Assembly: GCA_009779515.1 (NCBI GenBank) | Contig: WREE01000054.1 | Span: 1-11,361 of the forward strand | DNA length: 11,361 bases | Direction of reading: 5' to 3' | DNA from: Symbiobacteriaceae bacterium | Lineage (GTDB): Bacteria; Bacillota; JAAYKD01; WRDA01 | Part shown: one piece after another, positions 1-6,933 of the stretch | How the letters are laid out: each line of letters opens with the position of its first letter | How positions within the stretch are numbered: position 1 is the first letter of the stretch | Notes under the pieces: model-generated | What the model was told of the DNA's origin: nothing | What the model saw: the letters and a program-made list of their open reading frames with translations, nothing else | The model's database searches: none | Position numbers and translations under genes: made by a program

Positions 1-980
1 ACAGCTACCGCTACAGCCACGGTGGCTCCCACCATGGGGTTATTCCCCATCCCTAAAAAGCCCATCATTTCTACATGGGCAGGCACCGAACTGGAACCGG
101 CAAACTGGGCATCGGAGTGCATGCGGCCCATGGTATCGGTCATCCCGTAGGAGGCAGGACCGGCTCCCATATTATCCGGATGAAGGGTACGTCCAGTTCC
201 CCCCCCTGAAGCCACGGAGAAGTAGCTCTTACCCTGTTCAAAGCATTCCTTCTTGTAGGTGCCGGCTACCGGGTGCTGATAACGAGTAGGGTTAGTGGAG
301 TTACCGGTAATGGAGATGTCTACCCCCTCCAGGTGCATAATAGCTACCCCTTCCCGAACATCATCGGCGCCATAGCAACGAACGCCGGCACGCTCACCTT
401 GGGAATAAGGAACTTCCCGAACTACCTTCACCTGGCCACTGCCATAATCAAATTCGGTTTGCACATAAGTAAAACCGTTAATGCGAGCAATTATTTGCGC
501 CGCATCTTTACCTAAACCATTTAAGATAACCCGTAAAGGATTTACCCGCGCTTTGTTAGCGTTACGCACTATACCTATCGCACCCTCAGCGGCGGCAAAG
601 CTTTCGTGACCGGCTAAAAAAGCAAAACACTGGGTATGGTCGCGAAGCAGCATGGCTGCCAAATTGCCGTGCCCTAGACCCACTTTGCGCTCTTCGGCTA
701 CACTACCTGCGATACAAAAGCTCTGCAAGCCAATTCCAATATACTCCGCCGCTGCTGCGGCACCGCTGGCCTTATTTTTAAGGGCGATAGCAGCCCCCAC
801 CACATATGCCCAGCCGGCGTTATCAAAGGAGATAGGTTGAATCCCCTTGACTATCGCTAAAGGATCGATCTTGGCCTGGGAGCACATGCTCTGAGCCTCA
901 TCCAGGGAGGCTATACCGTGGACTTTTAGCTCCTGCTCAATCTTAGTGATTCTCCGTTCATATCCTTCAAATAATGGCAT
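1..980 (-). CDS. GGGtGRT-family protein, C-terminal end cut by window edge
   Basis: The frame is open from an ATG at 978-980 to the window edge, giving 326 residues with no stop; only the extreme C-terminus should be missing if it matches the roughly 330-residue size I recall for the family. The name-giving motif GGGTGRT is at residues 259-265 (SGGGTGRTLHP), followed by a Gly/Met-rich region (DNMGAGPASYGMTDTMGRM). Cysteines are at 33, 89, 118, 202 and 246; there is no signal peptide or clear membrane span. The start is supported by AGGAAGGAG at 989-997, 8 bases upstream and running into the stop codon of the NifU-like gene, so the two are very probably co-translated. The family is named after its motif and I know of no proven function. 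A role with Fe-S or another cofactor is inferred only from the neighbour. The last visible residues are Ala/Val-rich. Confidence 0.92.
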   Translation of the reverse strand, partial: MPLFEGYERRITKIEQELKVHGIASLDEAQSMCSQAKIDPLAIVKGIQPISFDNAGWAYVVGAAIALKNKASGAAAAAEYIGIGLQSFCIAGSVAEERKVGLGHGNLAAMLLRDHTQCFAFLAGHESFAAAEGAIGIVRNANKARVNPLRVILNGLGKDAAQIIARINGFTYVQTEFDYGSGQVKVVREVPYSQGERAGVRCYGADDVREGVAIMHLEGVDISITGNSTNPTRYQHPVAGTYKKECFEQGKSYFSVASGGGTGRTLHPDNMGAGPASYGMTDTMGRMHSDAQFAGSSSVPAHVEMMGFLGMGNNPMVGATVAVAVA

Positions 981-985
981 GTAGC

Positions 986-1681
986 TCACTCCTTCCTGGG
1001 GTCGATATAGCGTACGGCTTCGGCAAAGCGACCGTAACTGCCGGTAGCTTTTTCCAAAGCTACTTGGGCTGTTTCCCCGTTTTTAATGGCTTCCATCATA
1101 CGTCCCAAGCTGATAAATTCATAGCCGATAATAGCATCGCTTTCATCGAGAGCCAGACGGTTGACATAGCCTTCGGTGAGTTCCAGGTAGCGCGGTCCCT
1201 TATCTTTGGTACCAAACATGGTGCCAATCTGGCTTCGCATCCCCCGCCCTAAATCTTCCAAACTGGCGCCAATCAAGAGCCCATTTTCGGAAAAGGCAGT
1301 CTGACTGCGACCATAGGCAATTTGTAAAAATAGTTCCCGCATAGCCACGTTGATCGCGTCGCAAACTAAATCGGTGTTGAGAGCTTCCAGGATAGTTTTC
1401 CCTGGGAGAATCTCCGCTGCCATAGCTGCCGAATGCGTCATACCGCTACAACCTAAGGTTTCGATGAGAGCTTCTTCGATAATGCCGCTTTTAACATTGA
1501 GAGTTAGCTTAACCGCTCCCTGTTGGGGAGCGCACCAGCCAACCCCGTGAGTGAGTCCGCTAATTTGATTAATTTCTGTGACCTTGACCCAACGCCCCTC
1601 CACGGGGATAGGAGCAGCGCCATGGTTAACTCCTCGCGCCACTTGGCACATTTGAGCTACTTCGTGTGAGTATTGCTGCAT
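986..1681 (-). CDS. NifU/IscU-like iron-sulfur scaffold protein, partner of GGGtGRT protein
   Basis: A 231-residue protein with a NifU-N/IscU-like core. Cysteines that could hold a cluster are C50 (GWCAPQQGAV), C78 (LGCSGMTHSAAMA) and C107 (DLVCDAINVAM); C12 is extra. The second motif resembles the GCGSAIAS element of IscU, but the first lacks the usual C-G-D and the third lacks the LPPxKxHC context read by HscA-type chaperones, so this is a divergent branch rather than housekeeping IscU. It is about 100 residues longer than IscU, with an added C-terminal region ending RYIDPRKE. The ATG start has AAGGAG at 1691-1696, 9 bases upstream. It follows der after a 62-base gap and precedes the GGGtGRT gene by 5 bases. 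Fe-S scaffolding is an inference from family resemblance; the client and sulfur donor are unknown, and no cysteine desulfurase lies in the window. Confidence 0.87.
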   Translation of the reverse strand: MQQYSHEVAQMCQVARGVNHGAAPIPVEGRWVKVTEINQISGLTHGVGWCAPQQGAVKLTLNVKSGIIEEALIETLGCSGMTHSAAMAAEILPGKTILEALNTDLVCDAINVAMRELFLQIAYGRSQTAFSENGLLIGASLEDLGRGMRSQIGTMFGTKDKGPRYLELTEGYVNRLALDESDAIIGYEFISLGRMMEAIKNGETAQVALEKATGSYGRFAEAVRYIDPRKE

Positions 1682-1721
1682 TTTTCATCACTCCTTGCTG
1701 TTTACATTCGACTTGCATCAT

Positions 1722-1750
1722 TTTATAACCTTTTTCCCCTAGGTTAGGAA
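1722..1750 (-). promoter_or_regulatory. possible sigma-70-type promoter for the NifU-like/GGGtGRT pair
   Basis: In the 62-base gap after der, the minus strand has TATAAA at 1722-1727 as a -10 element (5 of 6 to consensus), with TTCCTA at 1745-1750 seventeen bases upstream as a poor -35 (3 of 6). It would give a leader of about 35 bases before the ATG at 1681. The -35 overlaps the palindrome GGAACGTTCC (1747-1756). No convincing terminator separates der from this pair, so readthrough from der is equally possible. Confidence 0.3.
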
Positions 1751-3060
1751 CGTTCCCTTTGGCGGAAAATAAAACGGACTGGGGTGCCGTTAAAGCCATA
1801 GGCGGCTCGTAACTGGTTTTCTAAATGACGGCGGTAGGAGAAATGAACTCGTTCGGGATCGTTGCCAAAAAAGACAAAGGTCGGAGGCTTCACCGCTACT
1901 TGGTTGGCATAATATATGCGGCACGGTCTGCCATGCTCACTGGGAGGAGGGGTCATCCGCATAACTTCCTGAAGCCAATCGTTGAGGGATGAAGTGGAAA
2001 CCCGCATAGCATGCTGCTCAGCAACTTCGTCCACTAAGGGGAGCAAACGAGTTATGCGTTGCTTCGTTTTGGCCGAAATGGTCACCACCGGGGCATACTG
2101 GCAAAAAAGCAACTCCGAGCGTAGCTCTTTAATCATTCTATCGGCAGTGTGCATATCTTTGTCGACTAAATCCCACTTGTTGTAGACTAGAATCAACCCT
2201 CGCCCTTGTTCATGGGCATAACCCACCAAGCGTTTATCTTGGTCGGTAACACCATCCAAAGCGTCCAGTAGGACTAGAACCACATCGCTCCGCTCCACCG
2301 CTCGCAAGGCGCGAATAACGCTGTAACGCTCCACATTAACGTAAATTTTGGATTTACGCCGCACTCCGGCGGTATCAACCAGAAGATAACGCCTTCCCTG
2401 GTATTCCAGAAGATTATCGATGGCGTCTCTGGTCGTGCCCGGTTCCTGAGAGACAATAACCCGCTCTTCACCCAGCAGTGCGTTCACTAAAGATGATTTA
2501 CCCACATTAGGCCTGCCGATCACGGCAATTTTAATAATATCCTCGTCCTCTTCCTCTTCAGGAGAGGAGGGGAGAAGGTCAAAAATAGCATCCAGCAGGT
2601 CACCGGTGCCGAGACCGCTGAGAGCAGATATGGTAAGAGGCTCTCCGAGACCCAACTGGTAAAACTCCGGCACCACTTCCTGCATTTTGGCATTGTCTAC
2701 TTTATTAACGATCAGCAGTAAGTTTTTTCGGGAACGGCGCAGCAGTTCGGCGATCTCCTTGTCCCCCTGGACTAAGCCATCCCGGGCGTCTGCCATAAAA
2801 ATGATGAGATCTGCCTCGGCAATGGCAATTTCGGCTTGCACTCGTACTTGCATAGTAATATCGGTTACTTCACTAACCTCTATGCCTCCGGTATCGATGA
2901 GGGTAAAGGTATCTCCACGCCACTCCACCTTGCCATAAAGACGGTCTCGGGTGATGCCGGGGAGATCATCAACAATGGCGCGTCGCTGTCCCACCATGCG
3001 GTTGAAAAGGGTAGATTTACCCACGTTAGGTCGCCCAACAATAGCAACTATATTATTCAT
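1744..3060 (-). CDS. der: Der (EngA), tandem-domain GTPase of 50S ribosome assembly
   Basis: A 438-residue protein of typical Der length with two GTPase domains. Domain 1 has GRPNVGKS at 9-16, DTGG at 56-59 and NKVD at 119-122; domain 2 has GRPNVGKS at 182-189, DTAG at 229-232 and NKWD at 294-297. The linker is acidic (EEEEDED at 168-174), and a KH-like C-terminal domain of about 90 residues ends RFIFRQRERS. Der binds the large subunit during late 50S maturation and is essential in the bacteria studied. The start is the ATG at 3058-3060 (MNNIVAIVGRP), set by AGGAGG at 3068-3073 with 7-base spacing. A longer reading from 3078 adds six residues (MPGGLF) translated from that ribosome binding site and is unlikely. 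The first 8 bases overlap the end of the DUF512 gene, pointing to translational coupling. Confidence 0.98.
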   Translation of the reverse strand: MNNIVAIVGRPNVGKSTLFNRMVGQRRAIVDDLPGITRDRLYGKVEWRGDTFTLIDTGGIEVSEVTDITMQVRVQAEIAIAEADLIIFMADARDGLVQGDKEIAELLRRSRKNLLLIVNKVDNAKMQEVVPEFYQLGLGEPLTISALSGLGTGDLLDAIFDLLPSSPEEEEDEDIIKIAVIGRPNVGKSSLVNALLGEERVIVSQEPGTTRDAIDNLLEYQGRRYLLVDTAGVRRKSKIYVNVERYSVIRALRAVERSDVVLVLLDALDGVTDQDKRLVGYAHEQGRGLILVYNKWDLVDKDMHTADRMIKELRSELLFCQYAPVVTISAKTKQRITRLLPLVDEVAEQHAMRVSTSSLNDWLQEVMRMTPPPSEHGRPCRIYYANQVAVKPPTFVFFGNDPERVHFSYRRHLENQLRAAYGFNGTPVRFIFRQRERS

Positions 3061-4399
3061 AAATAAACCTCCTGGCAACTCTTCGACGACCTGCTAGCGG
3101 TTGGGACGGAAAGAGAGCGGCATAAAGCCCTCCGGCGGTAGCAGGTATGGCGCGCAACTCTGCTCCCCAAGCTTGATATTGCTCCCGAAGCTGGGTAAGG
3201 GTGAGATCGTCAATAAACAGCTCGCTCCCCTGACGCAACATAACCTGGGGTACAAGCAATAACCTACCAGCTACCTGAGCTGGAGGGAGCTGCGCTAAAA
3301 TATCGCCGCCGGCTACCAAGCCGGCTACGGTAACCGTTGAGCCAAAAAGGTGGTTAGTTATTGCCACCACCTGCAAAGGAAGCAACTCTGCCAGCTCCTG
3401 CCAAACCGTCAATAGCCCTTCTGCAGCGCTGTTCCCGGTTATTATCGTCACTGAACGCCTTTCCCGGGGAGCTGGCAGGGGGTGCAGCTCTTGCCATTCC
3501 TGCAGAAAAGAGCGGAGAAGCCCTACCCCGTTTTCTAAATGCTCGTAACCTGCATACTCCTCAGCTGCGGGCAAAAGATCCAACCGTTTAGCCATAAGAT
3601 AAAACTCGTCTGCCGCCCACAACCAAGTCAACCCCTCCCCAACCCATGAGGAAACCTGGTGCAACACCAACTCGGCTTCTCTGGTCGTAGGTAAGCGTAA
3701 AGGCGCCAGCCCCTGCCGATGAGCGGTAAGACCTAAGGGAACAAGGCACAAAGAGAGCACCCCAGGTCGGCGTAAGGCCAACTGCTCCACGGTTTTAACC
3801 AACACCGCCCCATCGTTATACCCGGGACAGAGAACAACTTGGCAGTGGAGATCAATCCCTCCCTCCAGCAGATAATCAAAGAGCTGCCAGAAGTCTCTGC
3901 CTGGCGGCGATCCTAACAGCTGGTGCCGGATATCGTCGTCGCCTACTTGCACAGAAACATACAAAGGAGAGAGCTTAAGGCTGACTATACGCCGCAGATC
4001 GACGGAGGATAAATTGCTTAGGGAGAGGTAGCTGCCGCTCAAGAAGGAAAGGCGGTAATCGTCATCTTTAACATACAAAGAGCTTCTTAAGCCAGGGGGC
4101 ATTTGATCCACAAAGCAAAAAAGACACTTTTGCGCGCACACCCGAACTTGATCTAAGGTAGGGGAAGTAAAAACAATACCGAGATCCTGGTCGATAGCCT
4201 TAGTTAAAACAATCTCCCTCTTGTCCCCTTGGGGAGTTAACCAAACCACCGCGAGGTTGCTTTCGGCACAAGCCAGCTGGTAATCTAAGATATCCCCTAT
4301 AGCCACTCCGTTAATAGCCACTAACTGCCACCCCGGCTCAATAGCTGCCGCAACTGCCAGGGAGCCAGGGAGGAGATAAGCTACCTGAGGGAGAGCCAT
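3053..4399 (-). CDS. PDZ-radical SAM-DUF512 protein
   Basis: A 448-residue protein in three parts: an N-terminal PDZ-like domain (about 5-65; PGSLAVAAAIEPGWQLVAING), a radical SAM core with the cluster motif C88-AQK-C92-LF-C95 followed by FVDQMPPGLRSSLYVKDDDY, and a C-terminal DUF512 region (about 215-420). The CxxxCxxC spacing predicts one 4Fe-4S cluster and S-adenosylmethionine cleavage. The substrate is unknown; members are usually annotated as DUF512 or as a putative radical SAM enzyme family. The start at 4397-4399 (MALPQVAYL) has AGGGGG at 4407-4412 seven bases upstream. An in-frame ATG at 4438 would add 13 residues encoded by the terminator hairpin and is rejected. The stop lies inside the start of der. 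No signal peptide or membrane segment is evident, so it is probably cytosolic. The link to Der suggests, but does not prove, a role near the ribosome or GTPase. Confidence 0.92.
   Translation of the reverse strand: MALPQVAYLLPGSLAVAAAIEPGWQLVAINGVAIGDILDYQLACAESNLAVVWLTPQGDKREIVLTKAIDQDLGIVFTSPTLDQVRVCAQKCLFCFVDQMPPGLRSSLYVKDDDYRLSFLSGSYLSLSNLSSVDLRRIVSLKLSPLYVSVQVGDDDIRHQLLGSPPGRDFWQLFDYLLEGGIDLHCQVVLCPGYNDGAVLVKTVEQLALRRPGVLSLCLVPLGLTAHRQGLAPLRLPTTREAELVLHQVSSWVGEGLTWLWAADEFYLMAKRLDLLPAAEEYAGYEHLENGVGLLRSFLQEWQELHPLPAPRERRSVTIITGNSAAEGLLTVWQELAELLPLQVVAITNHLFGSTVTVAGLVAGGDILAQLPPAQVAGRLLLVPQVMLRQGSELFIDDLTLTQLREQYQAWGAELRAIPATAGGLYAALFPSQPLAGRRRVARRFIYE
3068..3073 (-). promoter_or_regulatory. 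ribosome binding site of der
   Basis: AGGAGG, seven bases before the ATG at 3060. It lies inside the last codons of the DUF512 gene and decides the der start over the in-frame ATG at 3078, which is upstream of it. Confidence 0.85.
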
Positions 4400-4420
4400 A
4401 TGGAAACCCCCTGTTCTGCC

Positions 4421-4453
4421 AAAAGAGCTGTCCTGCAAGCGGACAGCTCTTTT
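4421..4453 (-). terminator. intrinsic terminator-like hairpin after ispH-rpsA
   Basis: A perfect 13-bp inverted repeat (AAAAGAGCTGTCC / GGACAGCTCTTTT) with a 7-base loop. Read on the minus strand, the GC-containing stem GAGCTGTCC/GGACAGCTC ends in TTTT. It sits 22 bases after the stop of the IspH-S1 gene and 21 bases before the ATG of the DUF512 gene. The U tract is only four long and is followed by GGC, so termination may be partial. On the plus strand it also ends in TTTT, but no plus-strand gene precedes it. Confidence 0.75.
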
Positions 4454-4475
4454 AAAATATAAAGTCTACCCGAAA

Positions 4476-6932
4476 CTAAACTTGCGGTTCCTTAGGTTCT
4501 TCAGGCTCCGTAACCTCAGGGTCTTCCTCAGCTTCTTCAACTTCTTCGACTGCTTCGGTCTCCTGAAGGACTTCAACCTCTTCAGCCATTTCTACTTCCT
4601 CGAATATTTCCGCTTCCTCAGCTAGGTCAGGGGCTTCTTCCTCTTCGAAGTAATCCCCTTCTTCTTCTACTATTTGCATAGCATGGATCGCTCGTAAAGA
4701 GAGACTAAGGCGCTCCTTCTCCGGGTTTACGGAGAGGACTACCGCTTGAATAACGTCTCCAATTTGCACCACATCGTCTACCGTAGCCACCCGCTGCACA
4801 TCCAACTCCGAGATGTGGATAAGACCATCGATACCTGGACGCACATTGACGAAGGCGCCCCAAGGAGCGATACGGACTACCGTGCCTTGGATAATATCTC
4901 CCTGCAGTAGCTCCTGACTGAGAGCTTCCCAAGGTTTGGGTTGCATTTGTTTCAAGCCGAGAGAGACGCGGCTGGCTTCAGGATTAAGCTTTAGCACCTT
5001 AAGTTGAAGCTCATCGCCAATCGCCACAATATCGGAAGGCTTGTTAACTCGATGATAGGCCATATCTGAGATATGCAGCAAGCCGTCAACCCCGCCTAAA
5101 TCGACAAAGGCACCGAACTCGGTGAGACGCCGCACAACACCGGTAACCAAATCACCTTCGCTAACTTTCCCCCAGAACTCTTGTTTGGCAGCTTCGGCTT
5201 CCACATCCAGCACAGCTTTGCGGCTGACAATGGCGCGCCGCTTATCGCGGCTGGGGTCTACCTCTAAGAGCTTTAAGCGTACTGTTTCCCCCACCAGATG
5301 CTTGAGATCGTTGGTGTAGCGGCGTTCCGCTTGGGAAGCAGGCATGAAACCACGTACCCCGATATCTACCAGCAAACCACCTTTGACTACTTCCAGAACC
5401 TTGCCTTCGATGATTTCTTCGTTCTCGAAAGCCTCGATTACCCGTCCCCAGTGCTTTTGCTGATCGGCGCGACGTTTGGAGAAGGTAATACGCCCCTCTT
5501 GATCTTCGGAGCGGAAGACTTCTACCTCTATCTCTTCGCCTACTTTGACAATTTCATCTGCCGGTAACGAGGTGTCGATACTCAGTTCCCGACGGGGAAT
5601 GACACCCTCCGACTTCAGTCCGACATCCACCATAACTTCATCGGCGTGGATTTTGACCACCGTCGCTTTGATGATATCCCCAATGGAAAGGCGAGGCAGA
5701 TCGAAAGCACCCATCTCCATGGCCTCTTCCAAGTCTCCCACCGAAGTCTCTTCCTCCATGCTCTCAGTGGGTTCCTCCTCCTGTTCAGGAGTTGTTTCCT
5801 CTGGGAGAGCATCCTCTGTCGGCTGAGCCACTTCAGGTGTGATTTCATCAGGGGTATCTGGCGCGGTAGCTTCTTCTGCTGTCGGTTCTGTCGTAGCGGT
5901 AATCAGCTCTGTAGGGGCTAAAGTTTCTGCAGCTTCTGGAGTCTCCGGAGCAGCTTCCTCTTCCTGGGGCTGCTGTAAAGCCTGCTCTTGGGTTTCCGGT
6001 TCCAGCTCTTCCACAGCTTTTTCTTCAGCTTTACGCTCAGCTAACTCCTCCGGTGTTGGTTCTTTCTTCTCCCATTCCGTCACTTTAGTTTCAACCTCCT
6101 CGATAATCCACTCCGGGGTAGAAGCTCCTGCTGTTAGTCCCACCGTAGTGACACCAAGCAAAGCCTCCCCGGCAAGCTCGTGGGCTTCCTCCAGCAATAG
6201 GGTGTTGAGGTTAACTCGGCTACAGAGATCGTGCAGGTGCCTGGTATTGGCACTATGGCGCCCTCCGATAACGAGCATAAGATCCACCTGTTGTGCTAGA
6301 GCAACGGCAGCGTCTTGACGCTTTTGCGTAGCTGGACAGATAGTGTTAAATACGACACCTCTCTTAAAATCCCTTCTTAGCTTCTCCACAAAATCGAAAA
6401 AAAGTGTCTGTTCCAATGTAGATTGTACTAAAAGCACTACAGGATCCTCGGCGCTTAGCTTTGCTTCCTGAAGCAGAGCGGTTACCTGAGAGTAACCAGA
6501 GACCACCAAGCAGTTAGCTCCTGCCCAGGAAGCGGTAGCCACCACCTCAGGGTGACCGGCTTCCCCCAGTAGGAGGACGGTACCCCCTTTAGCGCCCTCT
6601 GCTGCCGCCAACTGAAAGATATGAGCAACACAAGGGCAGGTGGCGTCAACCACTGTCACCTGCTTGTCTTGCGCCAACTGCTCCAGCTCTGCCCACTCCT
6701 GGCGGGAAATACCATGGGCACGCACTAAAAAGGCACTATCTGGGGGTAACTCCGCTAAGGTAGCCACGGTGCATAGTCCCGCCTGCTCCAAAGCAGTTAT
6801 CAACTGCCGATTGTGGGCTACCGGTCCTGTAGCGTAAAGTCCCCCGGGGTGATCGACCCAAGCGTAGGCCAAACGGCAAGCTCGGCTCACCCCCTCGCAT
6901 AACCCCATATGTGCTGCTCGGATGACCTCCAT
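4476..6932 (-). CDS. ispH-rpsA: IspH-S1 fusion: HMBPP reductase joined to 30S ribosomal protein S1
   Basis: An 818-residue fusion. Residues 1-285 are IspH, the last enzyme of the MEP isoprenoid pathway, which reduces HMBPP to IPP and DMAPP. The 4Fe-4S ligands C12 (GLCEGV), C99 (DATCPC) and C199 (NTICPAT) are present, as are H40, H73 (RAHG), H127 and E129 (GHPE), S227-A-N229 and S271 (TAGAS), so it should be active. Residues 286-415 form an acidic linker. Four S1 RNA-binding repeats follow at about 416-485, 504-572, 592-662 and 677-747, the number usual for Gram-positive S1, then an acidic tail (755-818). The ATG at 6930-6932 has AGGAGGG at 6938-6944 and lies one base after the plsC stop. The in-frame ATG at 7040 would lie within plsC and add 36 unrelated residues. 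Such fusions are known in Clostridia; whether the two halves are separated in the cell cannot be told from sequence. Confidence 0.97.
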   Translation of the reverse strand: MEVIRAAHMGLCEGVSRACRLAYAWVDHPGGLYATGPVAHNRQLITALEQAGLCTVATLAELPPDSAFLVRAHGISRQEWAELEQLAQDKQVTVVDATCPCVAHIFQLAAAEGAKGGTVLLLGEAGHPEVVATASWAGANCLVVSGYSQVTALLQEAKLSAEDPVVLLVQSTLEQTLFFDFVEKLRRDFKRGVVFNTICPATQKRQDAAVALAQQVDLMLVIGGRHSANTRHLHDLCSRVNLNTLLLEEAHELAGEALLGVTTVGLTAGASTPEWIIEEVETKVTEWEKKEPTPEELAERKAEEKAVEELEPETQEQALQQPQEEEAAPETPEAAETLAPTELITATTEPTAEEATAPDTPDEITPEVAQPTEDALPEETTPEQEEEPTESMEEETSVGDLEEAMEMGAFDLPRLSIGDIIKATVVKIHADEVMVDVGLKSEGVIPRRELSIDTSLPADEIVKVGEEIEVEVFRSEDQEGRITFSKRRADQQKHWGRVIEAFENEEIIEGKVLEVVKGGLLVDIGVRGFMPASQAERRYTNDLKHLVGETVRLKLLEVDPSRDKRRAIVSRKAVLDVEAEAAKQEFWGKVSEGDLVTGVVRRLTEFGAFVDLGGVDGLLHISDMAYHRVNKPSDIVAIGDELQLKVLKLNPEASRVSLGLKQMQPKPWEALSQELLQGDIIQGTVVRIAPWGAFVNVRPGIDGLIHISELDVQRVATVDDVVQIGDVIQAVVLSVNPEKERLSLSLRAIHAMQIVEEEGDYFEEEEAPDLAEEAEIFEEVEMAEEVEVLQETEAVEEVEEAEEDPEVTEPEEPKEPQV
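4479..4670 (-). other. acidic low-complexity C-terminal tail of the S1 moiety
   Basis: The last 64 codons (residues 755-818) encode an almost purely Glu/Ala/Val tail with imperfect repeats of the EEVE/EAEE kind (EMAEEVEVLQETEAVEEVEE), ending EPKEPQV. It contains no S1 fold and is probably flexible or partly helical. Gram-positive S1 proteins often end shortly after the last S1 domain, so this is a long tail. Confidence 0.8.
5688..6077 (-). other. low-complexity acidic linker between IspH and S1 domains
   Basis: This segment codes for about 130 residues dominated by Glu, Pro, Thr and Ala (for example PTPEELAERKAEEK and TPEQEEEPTESMEEE) with few hydrophobic positions, so it is predicted to be disordered. 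Its GAG/GAA codons create many Shine-Dalgarno-like runs, including AGGAGGAGG at 5774-5782, followed by methionine codons at 5759, 5720 and 5714. Confidence 0.85.
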
Positions 6933-6933
6933 A

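Noticed and set aside
273..840. Two short plus-strand open frames (80 and 62 codons)
   Set aside because: Both are antisense to the GGGtGRT gene, whose minus-strand frame carries the diagnostic motif.
1724..1746. Stem AACCT/AGGTT after der as a terminator
   Set aside because: Only five base pairs with a nine-base purine loop and no T run follow; too weak to call.
4400..4438. N-terminal extension of the DUF512 protein from an ATG at 4438
   Set aside because: The extra 13 residues would be translated from the terminator hairpin and the ribosome binding site of the ATG at 4399.
5839..6318. 159-codon plus-strand open frame rich in Ser, Ala and Val
   Set aside because: It lies opposite the Glu/Pro/Thr-rich linker of the IspH-S1 gene; the antisense of GAG/GAA/GCA-rich coding avoids stops and gives such Ser-rich proteins. 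It has no domain pattern and no convincing start.
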